Source of the DNA: Acetatifactor sp. | GTDB lineage: Bacteria > Bacillota > Clostridia > Lachnospirales > Lachnospiraceae | Length of the DNA stretch: 15,391 bases | Direction: 5' to 3' | NCBI GenBank assembly: GCA_024699575.1 | Contig: JAILPF010000421.1 | Coordinates: 1 to 15,391 of the forward strand | Part shown: in pieces, positions 7,307 through 15,132 of the stretch | Layout: each line of letters begins with the position of its first letter | Position numbering within the stretch: the first letter of the stretch is position 1 | The notes under the pieces: generated by a model | Told to the model about the DNA's origin: nothing | The model's database searches: none | Seen by the model: the letters and a program-made list of their open reading frames with translations, nothing else | Program-made: the position numbers and the translations under genes

Positions 7307-9901
7307 TTAATCTTTCATTTCTATTGTCATGCCATCACAAATCTCCGTTTCATCCAGATAGAGTGTCGACACTTTAAGAGCAGTGTTCCATTCTCCCCTT
7401 CTCTCTCTGCCATCGACATAAAAAATTCTTTTCCCGCCTTCCTTACGCGAATAATTCACCCGGATTTTTTTCCCGCGATAGAGAATTTCAAAAGTATATT
7501 TTCGGAATGGGCACCAGTTGGCCGGCTGAATCATAACTCCATGGAACACGGGCATAAAACCTAAAATATATCTGATAAAAGTCTTTAATACCACGTTGGA
7601 GCTTCCTGTCTGCCAGTCCTGCATGGACTCACCGTCTATATTCAATGTCGGATTAAACCCATAAGAGTTGGGCATTACATAAGGAGAGCAGGAAAGTTTC
7701 TCATGCGTAAACGGAAGTATCTTCATCATCTGCTGCCATGCTTTCTCAGTCTCTCCCATCATAAACAGCGACATAATCGCAAATGCAGTGGCATGAATAT
7801 AAGAAGCTCCATTCTCTGCTGTTCCCGGTGGAAGTTTATAAATTCTTCCAACCCCCTTTGCATCCGGATAGAAGCAGGGTTCAAAGGTTTGGAATCCATA
7901 TTTGGAATCCAGCTGCTCATATGCCTCCATTATCACATCCTTTATAGAACTGTCCTTTTCATAGAGTCCACTGAGCACCCAAAAAGCATTGGAGGTCAGA
8001 CCATATCTGGGTCTTCCATCCGGATCGCAAAAGCTGCCCACGTAATAAGATTTTTTATCCCCCCAGCCATGCACAATACGCTTCTGTCCATGCTCGTTTT
8101 CTATCACAGCATTTTCCCACAATCCCTGTTCCAAACGCTTCCGCAGTTTCTGATATCGGTCGATTTTCTCCTGGAATCCGCCCAATTCATACAATAGCTC
8201 CATCATTTGGGTAAGATTACGATACACCTGTAAAGTTGCCATCACAGAAACCCCTGATCCAAATTCTTTCAGCGGTTCCCTGCTTACCCCCAGCCCATCC
8301 AGAGCGTCATTCCAATCACCATATAAAATTTTGATACATCCTGTCTGTGCATCCTGCTTGTCAGTCAGGTAATCCATCACACGGAAAAGATGTTCCAGAA
8401 CGGTATCCCTTTGTTCGCTCTTCCTTACCAGCCGCTTCTGTTCATCCACAATCTCATAATATCCGCATACTTCCTTCAAAAAAGCAAAATCACCGGTAAA
8501 TTTCAGGTAGGAAATCACCGTGTCAATTACCCAGCATCCCTGATCAATGAATTGTCTCAAATCCATTGGCGGCACAGACTGCTCATTCTTAGGCAGCCCA
8601 TACTGTCTGGGGAATCTTCCGTTCGGAGCCAGAAATGAGAAGGCTTCCAGCATCTTCTCTCTGGCTTTATCCGATCTGTAATAAAGCATTCCCTCTATCG
8701 CCTGAAAAACATCTCTGATTCCCACCAGTGAATTCGGACTTAACTGCACATATCCTTTAATCAGAGAACAGAATTCAACCTGTTTTTTCAGAGAAGCAAA
8801 AAAATGCGTCATATTCTTTGCATTGTATGCCTTGTCCACACCTTCCTCGAAGGTACAAAACATGTTTCCCTCTTCTTCGCCCATACGTTGCGCTGTTGCT
8901 GAAATCACTCGATTCACAGTCTCTGAATCAATCGTATCAAGCAGTGTCTGATAAGCTTCTGTATCGGAACAGTTTGTAAGATAACTGAATCGTAACTCCA
9001 TCCCACCTCTGCTTCCCGTTTCCATACGCATATGCACCAGTTCTCCCGCAATAGCAATATCCGTAAATGTAGTGACATAAAGTGGTATATGGAAGGTTCC
9101 TTGTTTCAAAGCTTCCGCCCCGCATAAACTTCGGTATCCACCTCCGACATACTGTTTTCTGGAAGTGGTAGCTTCCACTTTTTCCAGGCGCACACCTTCT
9201 CCGGCTGTAAATCGCTGATTTAAAACACCAAAATTGCTGATGGATTCCGTCCGGGACAGGTCCTCGTTAACAGTAAAGACAAATTTACCAAGTTCATCAT
9301 TTGCTCTTTCCGTAAACTGGCAGCGTCGAAACCATCTGTCCTCCGACGACTCATAAATGCTGTGACATAAATATGGATTCATATACGCTGAAAGGTAAAG
9401 CTTTTCTTCACTCTGGCTTCTATTTAGCACCGCAACCGAAAAATACACCTGATTCTTCTCATCCACAAACACCCGGACCCCAAACAGAAAAGCCGGGGTC
9501 TCTGTGATGTAGTATGTACAGGTCGCATGGAATACTGTATATCGGATTACCTCTCCCCATTCTGTCTCATCCAGAACCGGAACCGGCAGAAGAGATAGCA
9601 CTTTTCCTCCGCTCTGTCCTGCAAAAAAGGCAATCTTAGGCTCCTGACCTTCCGCTGCTCTTAAAAACAGGGAAAACAAACCATCATTTGCATGCATATA
9701 CCCGGATGCATAGGTCCAGAAATTAAATCCGTTTTCCCCATATGGGAAACGATTATCCCCGTCCTGCCTCGGAACACATAGGATACTGCCGTCATCCAGG
9801 TAATAGGTCTGTCCCGGAAGCGCACACTCTGCCTCACGTCTTCTTACTGTTTTGTCGTAAGCTTCCGAATACTGTTCCAGTTTTTCATACAGATTCTGCA
9901 T
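7307..9901 (-). CDS. GH94-family glycoside phosphorylase (cellobiose/chitobiose phosphorylase-like)
   Basis: The product is 864 residues. The start at 9901 is set by AGGAGG (complement of 9908-9913), 6 bases upstream; a longer frame from 10033 only overlaps the preceding gene. The layout matches GH94: an N-terminal beta-sandwich (1 to about 300), a helical linker, an (alpha/alpha)6 barrel (about 365-780) and a small C-terminal beta domain. Key motifs are YGDWNDALDGLG at 527-538, where Asp532 of DWND aligns with the GH94 general acid, and PGTAENGASYIHATAF at 692-707. The segment WQTGSS at 763-768 lies where the family has its phosphate-binding residues, but it departs from the common form. These cytoplasmic enzymes split beta-linked glucose or GlcNAc oligosaccharides with phosphate, giving a sugar-1-phosphate. 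No signal peptide is seen. It lies 14 bases after the phosphohexomutase that would use its product. The substrate is not determinable; the length is near that of characterised GH94 disaccharide phosphorylases and below the roughly 1100 residues of 1,2-beta-oligoglucan phosphorylases. Confidence 0.85.
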   Translation of the reverse strand: MQNLYEKLEQYSEAYDKTVRRREAECALPGQTYYLDDGSILCVPRQDGDNRFPYGENGFNFWTYASGYMHANDGLFSLFLRAAEGQEPKIAFFAGQSGGKVLSLLPVPVLDETEWGEVIRYTVFHATCTYYITETPAFLFGVRVFVDEKNQVYFSVAVLNRSQSEEKLYLSAYMNPYLCHSIYESSEDRWFRRCQFTERANDELGKFVFTVNEDLSRTESISNFGVLNQRFTAGEGVRLEKVEATTSRKQYVGGGYRSLCGAEALKQGTFHIPLYVTTFTDIAIAGELVHMRMETGSRGGMELRFSYLTNCSDTEAYQTLLDTIDSETVNRVISATAQRMGEEEGNMFCTFEEGVDKAYNAKNMTHFFASLKKQVEFCSLIKGYVQLSPNSLVGIRDVFQAIEGMLYYRSDKAREKMLEAFSFLAPNGRFPRQYGLPKNEQSVPPMDLRQFIDQGCWVIDTVISYLKFTGDFAFLKEVCGYYEIVDEQKRLVRKSEQRDTVLEHLFRVMDYLTDKQDAQTGCIKILYGDWNDALDGLGVSREPLKEFGSGVSVMATLQVYRNLTQMMELLYELGGFQEKIDRYQKLRKRLEQGLWENAVIENEHGQKRIVHGWGDKKSYYVGSFCDPDGRPRYGLTSNAFWVLSGLYEKDSSIKDVIMEAYEQLDSKYGFQTFEPCFYPDAKGVGRIYKLPPGTAENGASYIHATAFAIMSLFMMGETEKAWQQMMKILPFTHEKLSCSPYVMPNSYGFNPTLNIDGESMQDWQTGSSNVVLKTFIRYILGFMPVFHGVMIQPANWCPFRKYTFEILYRGKKIRVNYSRKEGGKRIFYVDGRERRGEWNTALKVSTLYLDETEICDGMTIEMKD

Positions 9902-9915
9902 TTGCCACCTCCTGA

Positions 9916-11343
9916 TTACAATCCCAAAAAATCTTCCATCTGCTTGATAATCTGTTCCGCTTTTTCTTCGGATTCCATCTCCGCAAAGACGCGAAGTACC
10001 GGCTCTGTACCGGAAAATCTGGCGATAATCCACCCGTCATTTTCAAAATAAATCTTAAGTCCGTCTTCATAGCTGATTTTTTGAATTGGCTGATGGTAAT
10101 CCGGTAATTGCTTTTCCTCAAACAGTTTTTTATATAGTCTTGCCTTGGTATCCTGGTCAAAACTATAGTTGCGTTCCATCATTTTAAGTACGCCATAGCG
10201 CTCATATATTTCTTCCAACAGCTGAGACAGACTCTTGTGGGTAACACTCATCAGCTCAATCATCAGGCTGGCTGCAAAGATACCGTCTTTTCCCTGAATG
10301 TGCCCGCGGATTGTCAGACCTCCGCTGCTCTCTCCGCCAATCAGTGCATCCTCCGCCTCCATCCCACTACTGATATATTTAAATCCCACCGGAACTTCTA
10401 TACATTTTTCTCCATGATCCTTGGCAATTCTATCCAACAGATGAGTGGTTGCAATATTGCGTACCACAGCACCTTTTTCCTTTTTATATTCCAGAAGATA
10501 GTAGTATAACAGAACTAAAATATCATTGGGATGAATAAAACGCCCCCTCTCATCAATAATGCCAAGTCTGTCGGCATCCCCATCCGTAGCGATACCGATA
10601 TCATAACCGCGCTCCACAACCATATCACTGAGCTTACGCAGGGTCTGTGAGGAAGGTGCGGGAAGTTTTCCTCCGAACAGCGGGTCCACTCTGTCATTGA
10701 TAATGTCGAGTTCACAACGGGCAGATACCAAGACCGTCTGCATGCATGTTTTTGCCACTCCATGCATAGGATCCAGCAGAACCTTAAGTCTTCTATCCTT
10801 TACCTTTTCCAGATCAATGTTCGCAAGAATATTGTCAATGTAATCATTAAACGGATCTAAGAGTTTCACTCTCCCTGACTGTAATGCCTCTTCAAAATCA
10901 ATCTGATGCACGTCACTCTCCGTCAACTGTGCTATGATTTCTTCGATTCTGTCCGTCTCCTCGCGATTGGCATCCTTGCCACCGTTGGTAAATATTTTCA
11001 CACCGTTGTAATCGCTGGGATTATGGCTGGCTGTAATTGTCATACCGTAAAAAAGCTGCAATTTTCTGACCGCAAACATGATAAGCGGCGTGGGGGCTAT
11101 TTCGTCCACAAAAAATACCGTAATGCCATTAGCTGCCATCACCTCGCTAATCCATATGGCAGCTTTTCTTGAAAGGAATCTTCTGTCATATCCAATGACC
11201 ATACCAAGCTCTTTTGCCCCATCCGCTGATGCAGTCCGTTCTCTCATGTACATTGCTGCTGCCTGCGCCAGCAGATTAATGTTAGAGTGAATAAAGTCAT
11301 CTCCGATAATCGCTCTCCAACCGCCTGTTCCAAATTTAATCAT
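9916..11343 (-). CDS. Phosphoglucomutase/phosphomannomutase (alpha-D-phosphohexomutase family)
   Basis: The product is 475 residues, full length for the family. AGGAG lies 4 bases before the ATG at 11343. All four family landmarks are present: the catalytic phosphoserine loop TASHNP at 104-109 (Ser106), the metal-binding loop DGDADR at 254-259, the sugar-binding loop GGESSG at 336-341, and the phosphate-binding RFSGTEP at 442-448. The N-terminus FGTGGWRAIIG is also typical. The enzyme interconverts hexose-1-phosphate and hexose-6-phosphate in the cytoplasm. Between a sugar importer and a GH94 phosphorylase, its likely job is to send phosphorolysis product into glycolysis. Glucose rather than mannose specificity is inferred from this context only. 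Confidence 0.95.
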   Translation of the reverse strand: MIKFGTGGWRAIIGDDFIHSNINLLAQAAAMYMRERTASADGAKELGMVIGYDRRFLSRKAAIWISEVMAANGITVFFVDEIAPTPLIMFAVRKLQLFYGMTITASHNPSDYNGVKIFTNGGKDANREETDRIEEIIAQLTESDVHQIDFEEALQSGRVKLLDPFNDYIDNILANIDLEKVKDRRLKVLLDPMHGVAKTCMQTVLVSARCELDIINDRVDPLFGGKLPAPSSQTLRKLSDMVVERGYDIGIATDGDADRLGIIDERGRFIHPNDILVLLYYYLLEYKKEKGAVVRNIATTHLLDRIAKDHGEKCIEVPVGFKYISSGMEAEDALIGGESSGGLTIRGHIQGKDGIFAASLMIELMSVTHKSLSQLLEEIYERYGVLKMMERNYSFDQDTKARLYKKLFEEKQLPDYHQPIQKISYEDGLKIYFENDGWIIARFSGTEPVLRVFAEMESEEKAEQIIKQMEDFLGL

Positions 11344-11378
11344 AACTCTCCTCTTTCCTTTCCAACTCTTTGTTATCT

Positions 11379-12260
11379 TTATTCTTTCACGCTTCCCACA
11401 AGAGCACCGCTCACAAAATACTTCTGCAAGAATGGATAAATCATAATAATAGGGATTGTGGTAATCATAATTGCTGCATATTTAATGGTGTTGGGAATTG
11501 TGGCTTCCCCCGGAGAAAGTGCCTTTGCAATATCCTGCCCCAGCTGGCTGTTGATGATGATTCTCTGTAAAAGCACCTGTACCGGAACCTTTGCATCATC
11601 TGTCAGAAGTAACATCTCCCAAAAGTATGCATTCCATCTGTCAATCGCATAATACAATGCAATCGCCGCCATAATCGGCTTTGACAGGGGGATGATGATT
11701 CTAACCAGAATCTGGAAATCGTTAGCACCCTCTATTTTGGCTGATTCCTCCAAAGCTTCCGGCAGACTTTCAAAATGCGTACGGAAAATAACAATATAAA
11801 ATGCACTGATGGCGGGATAAAGCAGGATTCCCAATCTGGTATCCAACAGATGCAGATTTCTCATTGTCAGATAAAACGGAATCATACCACCGCCAAACCA
11901 CATGGTAAATGTGACAAACAATCCCATTGTTTTCTTCCATGCCCATCTTTTTTTGGACATGGGATAAGCTGCCAATATCGTCAGCGTCAGACTCAAAATT
12001 GTCCCAAAAACAGTATAAAAAATTGTGTTCATATATGCAGTCCAGATTCCTTTATACTGAAACACCACCTGATAAGCTCTCCAGGTGAAGTTCTTTGGAA
12101 AAAGAAACACTTCATTCTTCATGACACTGGTCGCAGAACTTAAGGATGCTGAAATCAGATACATGAATGGATATAAAGTGACCACACACATAAATATAAT
12201 AATAAGGTAGCACACACCCACAAACACTATTTCGCCCAAACTTTTTTGCTTTAATTTCAT
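11379..12260 (-). CDS. Carbohydrate ABC transporter permease, CUT1 family (LplC/YtcP-like)
   Basis: The product is 293 residues with six predicted membrane segments (about 11-31, 75-98, 113-132, 140-160, 192-208 and 260-278). The cytoplasmic EAA loop, which docks the ATPase, is clear at about 168-196 (EALEESAKIEGANDF, then IIIPLSKPI). The C-terminus QKYFVSGALVGSVKE is the characteristic end of this permease type. It follows the partner permease by 18 bases and precedes the phosphohexomutase by 35. No ATP-binding subunit is encoded in the window; in Firmicutes such importers commonly share an MsmX-type ATPase encoded elsewhere. Confidence 0.95.
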   Translation of the reverse strand: MKLKQKSLGEIVFVGVCYLIIIFMCVVTLYPFMYLISASLSSATSVMKNEVFLFPKNFTWRAYQVVFQYKGIWTAYMNTIFYTVFGTILSLTLTILAAYPMSKKRWAWKKTMGLFVTFTMWFGGGMIPFYLTMRNLHLLDTRLGILLYPAISAFYIVIFRTHFESLPEALEESAKIEGANDFQILVRIIIPLSKPIMAAIALYYAIDRWNAYFWEMLLLTDDAKVPVQVLLQRIIINSQLGQDIAKALSPGEATIPNTIKYAAIMITTIPIIMIYPFLQKYFVSGALVGSVKE

Positions 12261-12278
12261 AACCTAATCCTCTCCGTT

Positions 12279-13217
12279 CTACCACAATGTTGTTCCATCG
12301 AGTTTCCTTGTAACTTTATTTGCGGAAAATACCAGGAAAAATCCCACCAGATTCTGGAACAGGGTAACCGCCTGTGCATAACTGTAACGTCTTCCCATAA
12401 TACCCTCACGATACACATAGGAATTAAAAACATCCGCTGTCTCATAAATTGCAGGATTGTATAGCAGGATGATTCTCTCATGACCTACATTCAATATGGA
12501 TCCCAGATTAATCAACAGCATGATTACAATGGTAGGTGCCAGATTCGGCAGAGTAATGTAGAGCATCTGTTTAAATTTTCCCGCCCCGTCCACTGTGGCG
12601 GCTTCATACTGTTCCTTCGGTATTCCTGCCAGTGCCGCCATGTAGAGGATGGCACTGAAACCTGTTCCCTGCCAGATTCCGGTACTGATAAAAATAGTCT
12701 TAAAGTACTTTGGTATCTGCAAAAAATAAATGCTTTCTTTCCCTAACAGGTTCAGAAAACCATTCACCAGGCCCCCGTCCGGTGAAAGAAACTGTATTAC
12801 CATCGACATAACAACAACTGAAGAAATAAAATGTGGCAGATAGCTGATAGTCTGCGTCACTTTTTTAAATCTCTTAAGGCGTATTTCGTTAAATGCAATC
12901 GCCAAAATGATTGGCAGCGGGAATCCAAAAATCAGCCCAAATACATTAATGGATAAGGTATTCTTCAGCAATCTGAAAAAATACGGATCTTTGAACAATG
13001 TCCTGAAATTTTCAAATCCCAGCCATTTGCTGTTCATCATCCCCTTTACAATATCAAATTTTTGAAAGGCAATTATCATTCCTCCCATGGGCACATACGC
13101 AAACAAAATGTACCAGACAAACACAGGAAGAAACATCAGATAAAGATATTTGTTTTTGTGTAATTCCGTTTTAATTCTCCCGGTTTTTTTCATTGATTCT
13201 TCACTCCTATTTTTCAT
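12279..13217 (-). CDS. Carbohydrate ABC transporter permease, CUT1 family (LplB-like)
   Basis: The product is 312 residues from the ATG at 13217, chosen because GGAGG (complement of 13226-13230) lies 8 bases upstream. A longer frame from 13259 places that site inside the coding region, and a third ATG at residue 9 has only a weaker AGGAG. Features are a basic N-terminus, a first membrane segment at about 25-46, further segments across the protein, and an EAA loop at about 203-228 (EQYEAATVDGAGKFKQ, then LPNLAPT). YVPMGGMIIAFQ and YLPHFISSVVV are typical of the LplB group. It would form the heterodimeric channel with the following permease. Confidence 0.94.
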   Translation of the reverse strand: MKNRSEESMKKTGRIKTELHKNKYLYLMFLPVFVWYILFAYVPMGGMIIAFQKFDIVKGMMNSKWLGFENFRTLFKDPYFFRLLKNTLSINVFGLIFGFPLPIILAIAFNEIRLKRFKKVTQTISYLPHFISSVVVMSMVIQFLSPDGGLVNGFLNLLGKESIYFLQIPKYFKTIFISTGIWQGTGFSAILYMAALAGIPKEQYEAATVDGAGKFKQMLYITLPNLAPTIVIMLLINLGSILNVGHERIILLYNPAIYETADVFNSYVYREGIMGRRYSYAQAVTLFQNLVGFFLVFSANKVTRKLDGTTLW

Positions 13218-13265
13218 TTTTGCTTCCTCCGGAATCTGTATTCGTACAAACATCCCCATATAACA

Positions 13266-13294
13266 GGAATGGAAGACAATCCGTCTTCCATTCC
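13266..13294 (-). repeat. Perfect intercistronic hairpin between binding-protein and permease genes
   Basis: GGAATGGAAGAC (13266-13277) and GTCTTCCATTCC (13283-13294) form a perfect 12-bp stem with a 5-base loop in the 120-base gap between the solute-binding lipoprotein stop (13338-13340) and the first permease start. On the transcribed strand it is followed by TGTTATATGG, not by a T run, so it is not a standard terminator. Hairpins at this place in sugar operons usually protect the binding-protein message or partly attenuate the permeases. Confidence 0.75.
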
Positions 13295-13337
13295 AAATTC
13301 ATTCGGTTAATTCATTTCAAAAACAGTTTCTTACAAT

Positions 13338-14960
13338 TTACTTGGAGAGTGAGGTATATCTTCCATATGCCTGATTTTCCAGTGCAATCATCTCATCGAT
13401 TCCCATATCCTTGATGCGGGTTACAAAGTCATCAAACTCCTCGATAGGACGGGTTCCGATGATGAATTTCAGCAGTTCTTCATCGGTATAGGTTTTGATG
13501 GGACTCATCTTGGCATCATATGCACTCTGTTCATCTTCCGTCAGCACCAGTGTAGGGTTGATGTCATAGAAGTAGTTGTTCTCGACATAATCAAACAGCT
13601 GCTTCTTTACATCTTCATTTGCACAGGAAGCGGCCTCATACTCCGGAAGCTGTCTCATTCCGAGAAGTGCCTGCATGCCGTTGGAACGAATCCATGTAAC
13701 CAGACCATCCTCTGACTGTGTCACCTTATCTGTGTACTGAGGAACCCCGTCAACATACTCAAAGCTGTCTCCCTCAATACCAAAGTTGAACAGCATAGAA
13801 CCCTCATCGCTGTATACATAATCGAACATCTTAATAATTGCAATTGCTTTATCTTCAGGCACTCTGGAGGAAATGGCCCATGCGCTTCCACCGACTGCTG
13901 CCTGCTGGCTGAAAGTCTTCGCCGGCTGTCCTTCAGTAAGTACAGGGGGCTGAATCACCTGCCAGTTGGTATCAGGATCGTTCGCCAGAACTTCTGCATT
14001 CGAATTCATCCCTGCAACATATCCGGTCCAATAACAGGTAGCGCCTGCTTTATTGTTCAGAATATGATAATTGTTCGTATCCTCTCTGGTGATGAACTCT
14101 GCATCAATCAACCCCTCCTCATACCATTTCTGCATGGTTGCCAGATACTCTTTGGTCTCGGGAAGAATCGGTGCATATTTCATCTCTCCGTCCTTAGCCA
14201 TCCAATAGTCATTGTTTCCGTTTAATTCAATCCCCCATGCATCTGCAAAATTCATGAAATAATTTTCCCACGCACGGTCAAGCACAAGCGGAGTCACGTC
14301 TCCTGCACCATTACCATTCATATCATGAGTCTTGAATGCCTTCAGAGTATTGTACCAGTCATCGATTGTTACGGGCACCTCTAAGCCCAGATCATCCAGC
14401 CAGTCCTGGCGGATGCAGTAACCCATTGCGGTGCGCACCGCTGTGAGCATAGGGATTCCGTATACTTTTCCATCACTCGCCGCGGTCTGTGCCAATACTT
14501 CTTTGTTGTCAACGATGTACGTTTTCAAATTCGGTGCATACTGCTCGATTAAGTCATCCAGAGGCAAAAATGCTCCGGACATACCGAAGTTATTAATGTC
14601 CGAAAGTGTGCCGGCCATCACATCCGGTGTTTTTCCACTTGCTACAATAACACTGAATTTGTCCTTTGCCTCAGCATTGACTACCGTCTGAATATCAAAC
14701 TTCATATTCGTTTTGTCAGCCAATGCCCGAAAGGTCATCGTGTCTTCCGTATACAGTGCATCTGCCAGACGGCTGGGTACGAACATGGACACCTCCACGG
14801 TTTCTGCGGGAGCTTCTGCTGCCTGATCGGTAGAAGGATTCGGTTCATTTCCTATTGACACCGTTTCTTCTGTGCTTGCTCCACACCCCGCAAACATTGC
14901 CATGGACATTGATATAGCTAATAACAAAGCCATACCTTTTTTTCTTTTTTTGAAACACAT
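13338..14960 (-). CDS. Extracellular solute-binding lipoprotein of a CUT1 sugar importer (LplA/YtcQ-like)
   Basis: The product is 540 residues. The start at 14960 is set by AGGAGG (complement of 14969-14974), 8 bases upstream, rather than the longer frame from 15038. A basic hydrophobic signal peptide ends in MFAGC, with Cys26 as the lipid-modified residue. A linker rich in Ser, Pro, Ala and Glu follows to about residue 55. The remainder is a family 1 extracellular binding protein: SGKTPDVMAGTLSD, LPLDDLIEQYAPN, GKVYGIPML, a DMNGNGAGD calcium-loop-like motif, and WYEEGLIDAEFITRED. Its length of about 540 fits the LplA-type proteins that bind oligosaccharides for two-permease importers. It would capture the substrate outside the membrane and deliver it to the two permeases downstream. 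The sugar cannot be told from sequence. Confidence 0.95.
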   Translation of the reverse strand: MCFKKRKKGMALLLAISMSMAMFAGCGASTEETVSIGNEPNPSTDQAAEAPAETVEVSMFVPSRLADALYTEDTMTFRALADKTNMKFDIQTVVNAEAKDKFSVIVASGKTPDVMAGTLSDINNFGMSGAFLPLDDLIEQYAPNLKTYIVDNKEVLAQTAASDGKVYGIPMLTAVRTAMGYCIRQDWLDDLGLEVPVTIDDWYNTLKAFKTHDMNGNGAGDVTPLVLDRAWENYFMNFADAWGIELNGNNDYWMAKDGEMKYAPILPETKEYLATMQKWYEEGLIDAEFITREDTNNYHILNNKAGATCYWTGYVAGMNSNAEVLANDPDTNWQVIQPPVLTEGQPAKTFSQQAAVGGSAWAISSRVPEDKAIAIIKMFDYVYSDEGSMLFNFGIEGDSFEYVDGVPQYTDKVTQSEDGLVTWIRSNGMQALLGMRQLPEYEAASCANEDVKKQLFDYVENNYFYDINPTLVLTEDEQSAYDAKMSPIKTYTDEELLKFIIGTRPIEEFDDFVTRIKDMGIDEMIALENQAYGRYTSLSK

Positions 14961-15005
14961 AATAAATTCCTCCTCTTTCGAAAAGATTAATTTGTTTGCA
15001 AGCAC

Positions 15006-15034
15006 AATATACGAAAAACAGTGGGAAAATAAAA
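15006..15034 (-). promoter_or_regulatory. Tentative promoter of the transport/phosphorolysis operon
   Basis: TATATT on the minus strand (complement of 15006-15011) is an acceptable -10 box 45 bases before the ATG at 14960. The -35 position 17 bases upstream reads TTTTAT, a poor match. A good -10 with a weak -35 just downstream of repeated boxes would suit an activator-dependent promoter, but the evidence is thin. Confidence 0.35.
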
Positions 15035-15100
15035 TCACAAATATTCCACTTTGTCACTGTTTTCCCCATTTCCCACAGTGTAAATTTTCCACAACAGTGT
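15015..15100. promoter_or_regulatory. Cluster of four ACAGTG/CACTGT boxes, candidate AraC-family regulator sites
   Basis: In the gap between the AraC-type gene and the binding-protein gene, the hexamer ACAGTG or its complement occurs at 15018-15023, 15055-15060, 15075-15080 and 15094-15099. The two distal boxes are direct repeats (ACAGTGT, 19 bases apart). On the minus strand they lie within 19-bp units matching at about 13 positions. The two proximal boxes form a 9-bp inverted repeat, AAAACAGTG (15015-15023) with CACTGTTTT (15055-15063). Two-turn-spaced direct repeats upstream of a weak promoter are typical of AraC-family activation. Confidence 0.55.
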
Positions 15101-15132
15101 ACTATTTCTTCCGTATCAAATTGTTGCCTCAA

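Noticed and set aside
13218..13259. Longer N-terminus for the LplB-like permease
   Set aside because: The extension contains the ribosome site GGAGG itself, and the family begins near the basic segment that follows the internal ATG.
14992..15007. CcpA cre site just before the importer operon
   Set aside because: The sequence is loosely palindromic but misses several conserved cre positions, so catabolite repression cannot be claimed from it.
15055..15080. Terminator hairpin after the AraC-type gene (CACTGT and ACAGTG arms)
   Set aside because: The stem is only 6 bp with a 14-base loop and no T run. It fits better as part of the repeated operator boxes.
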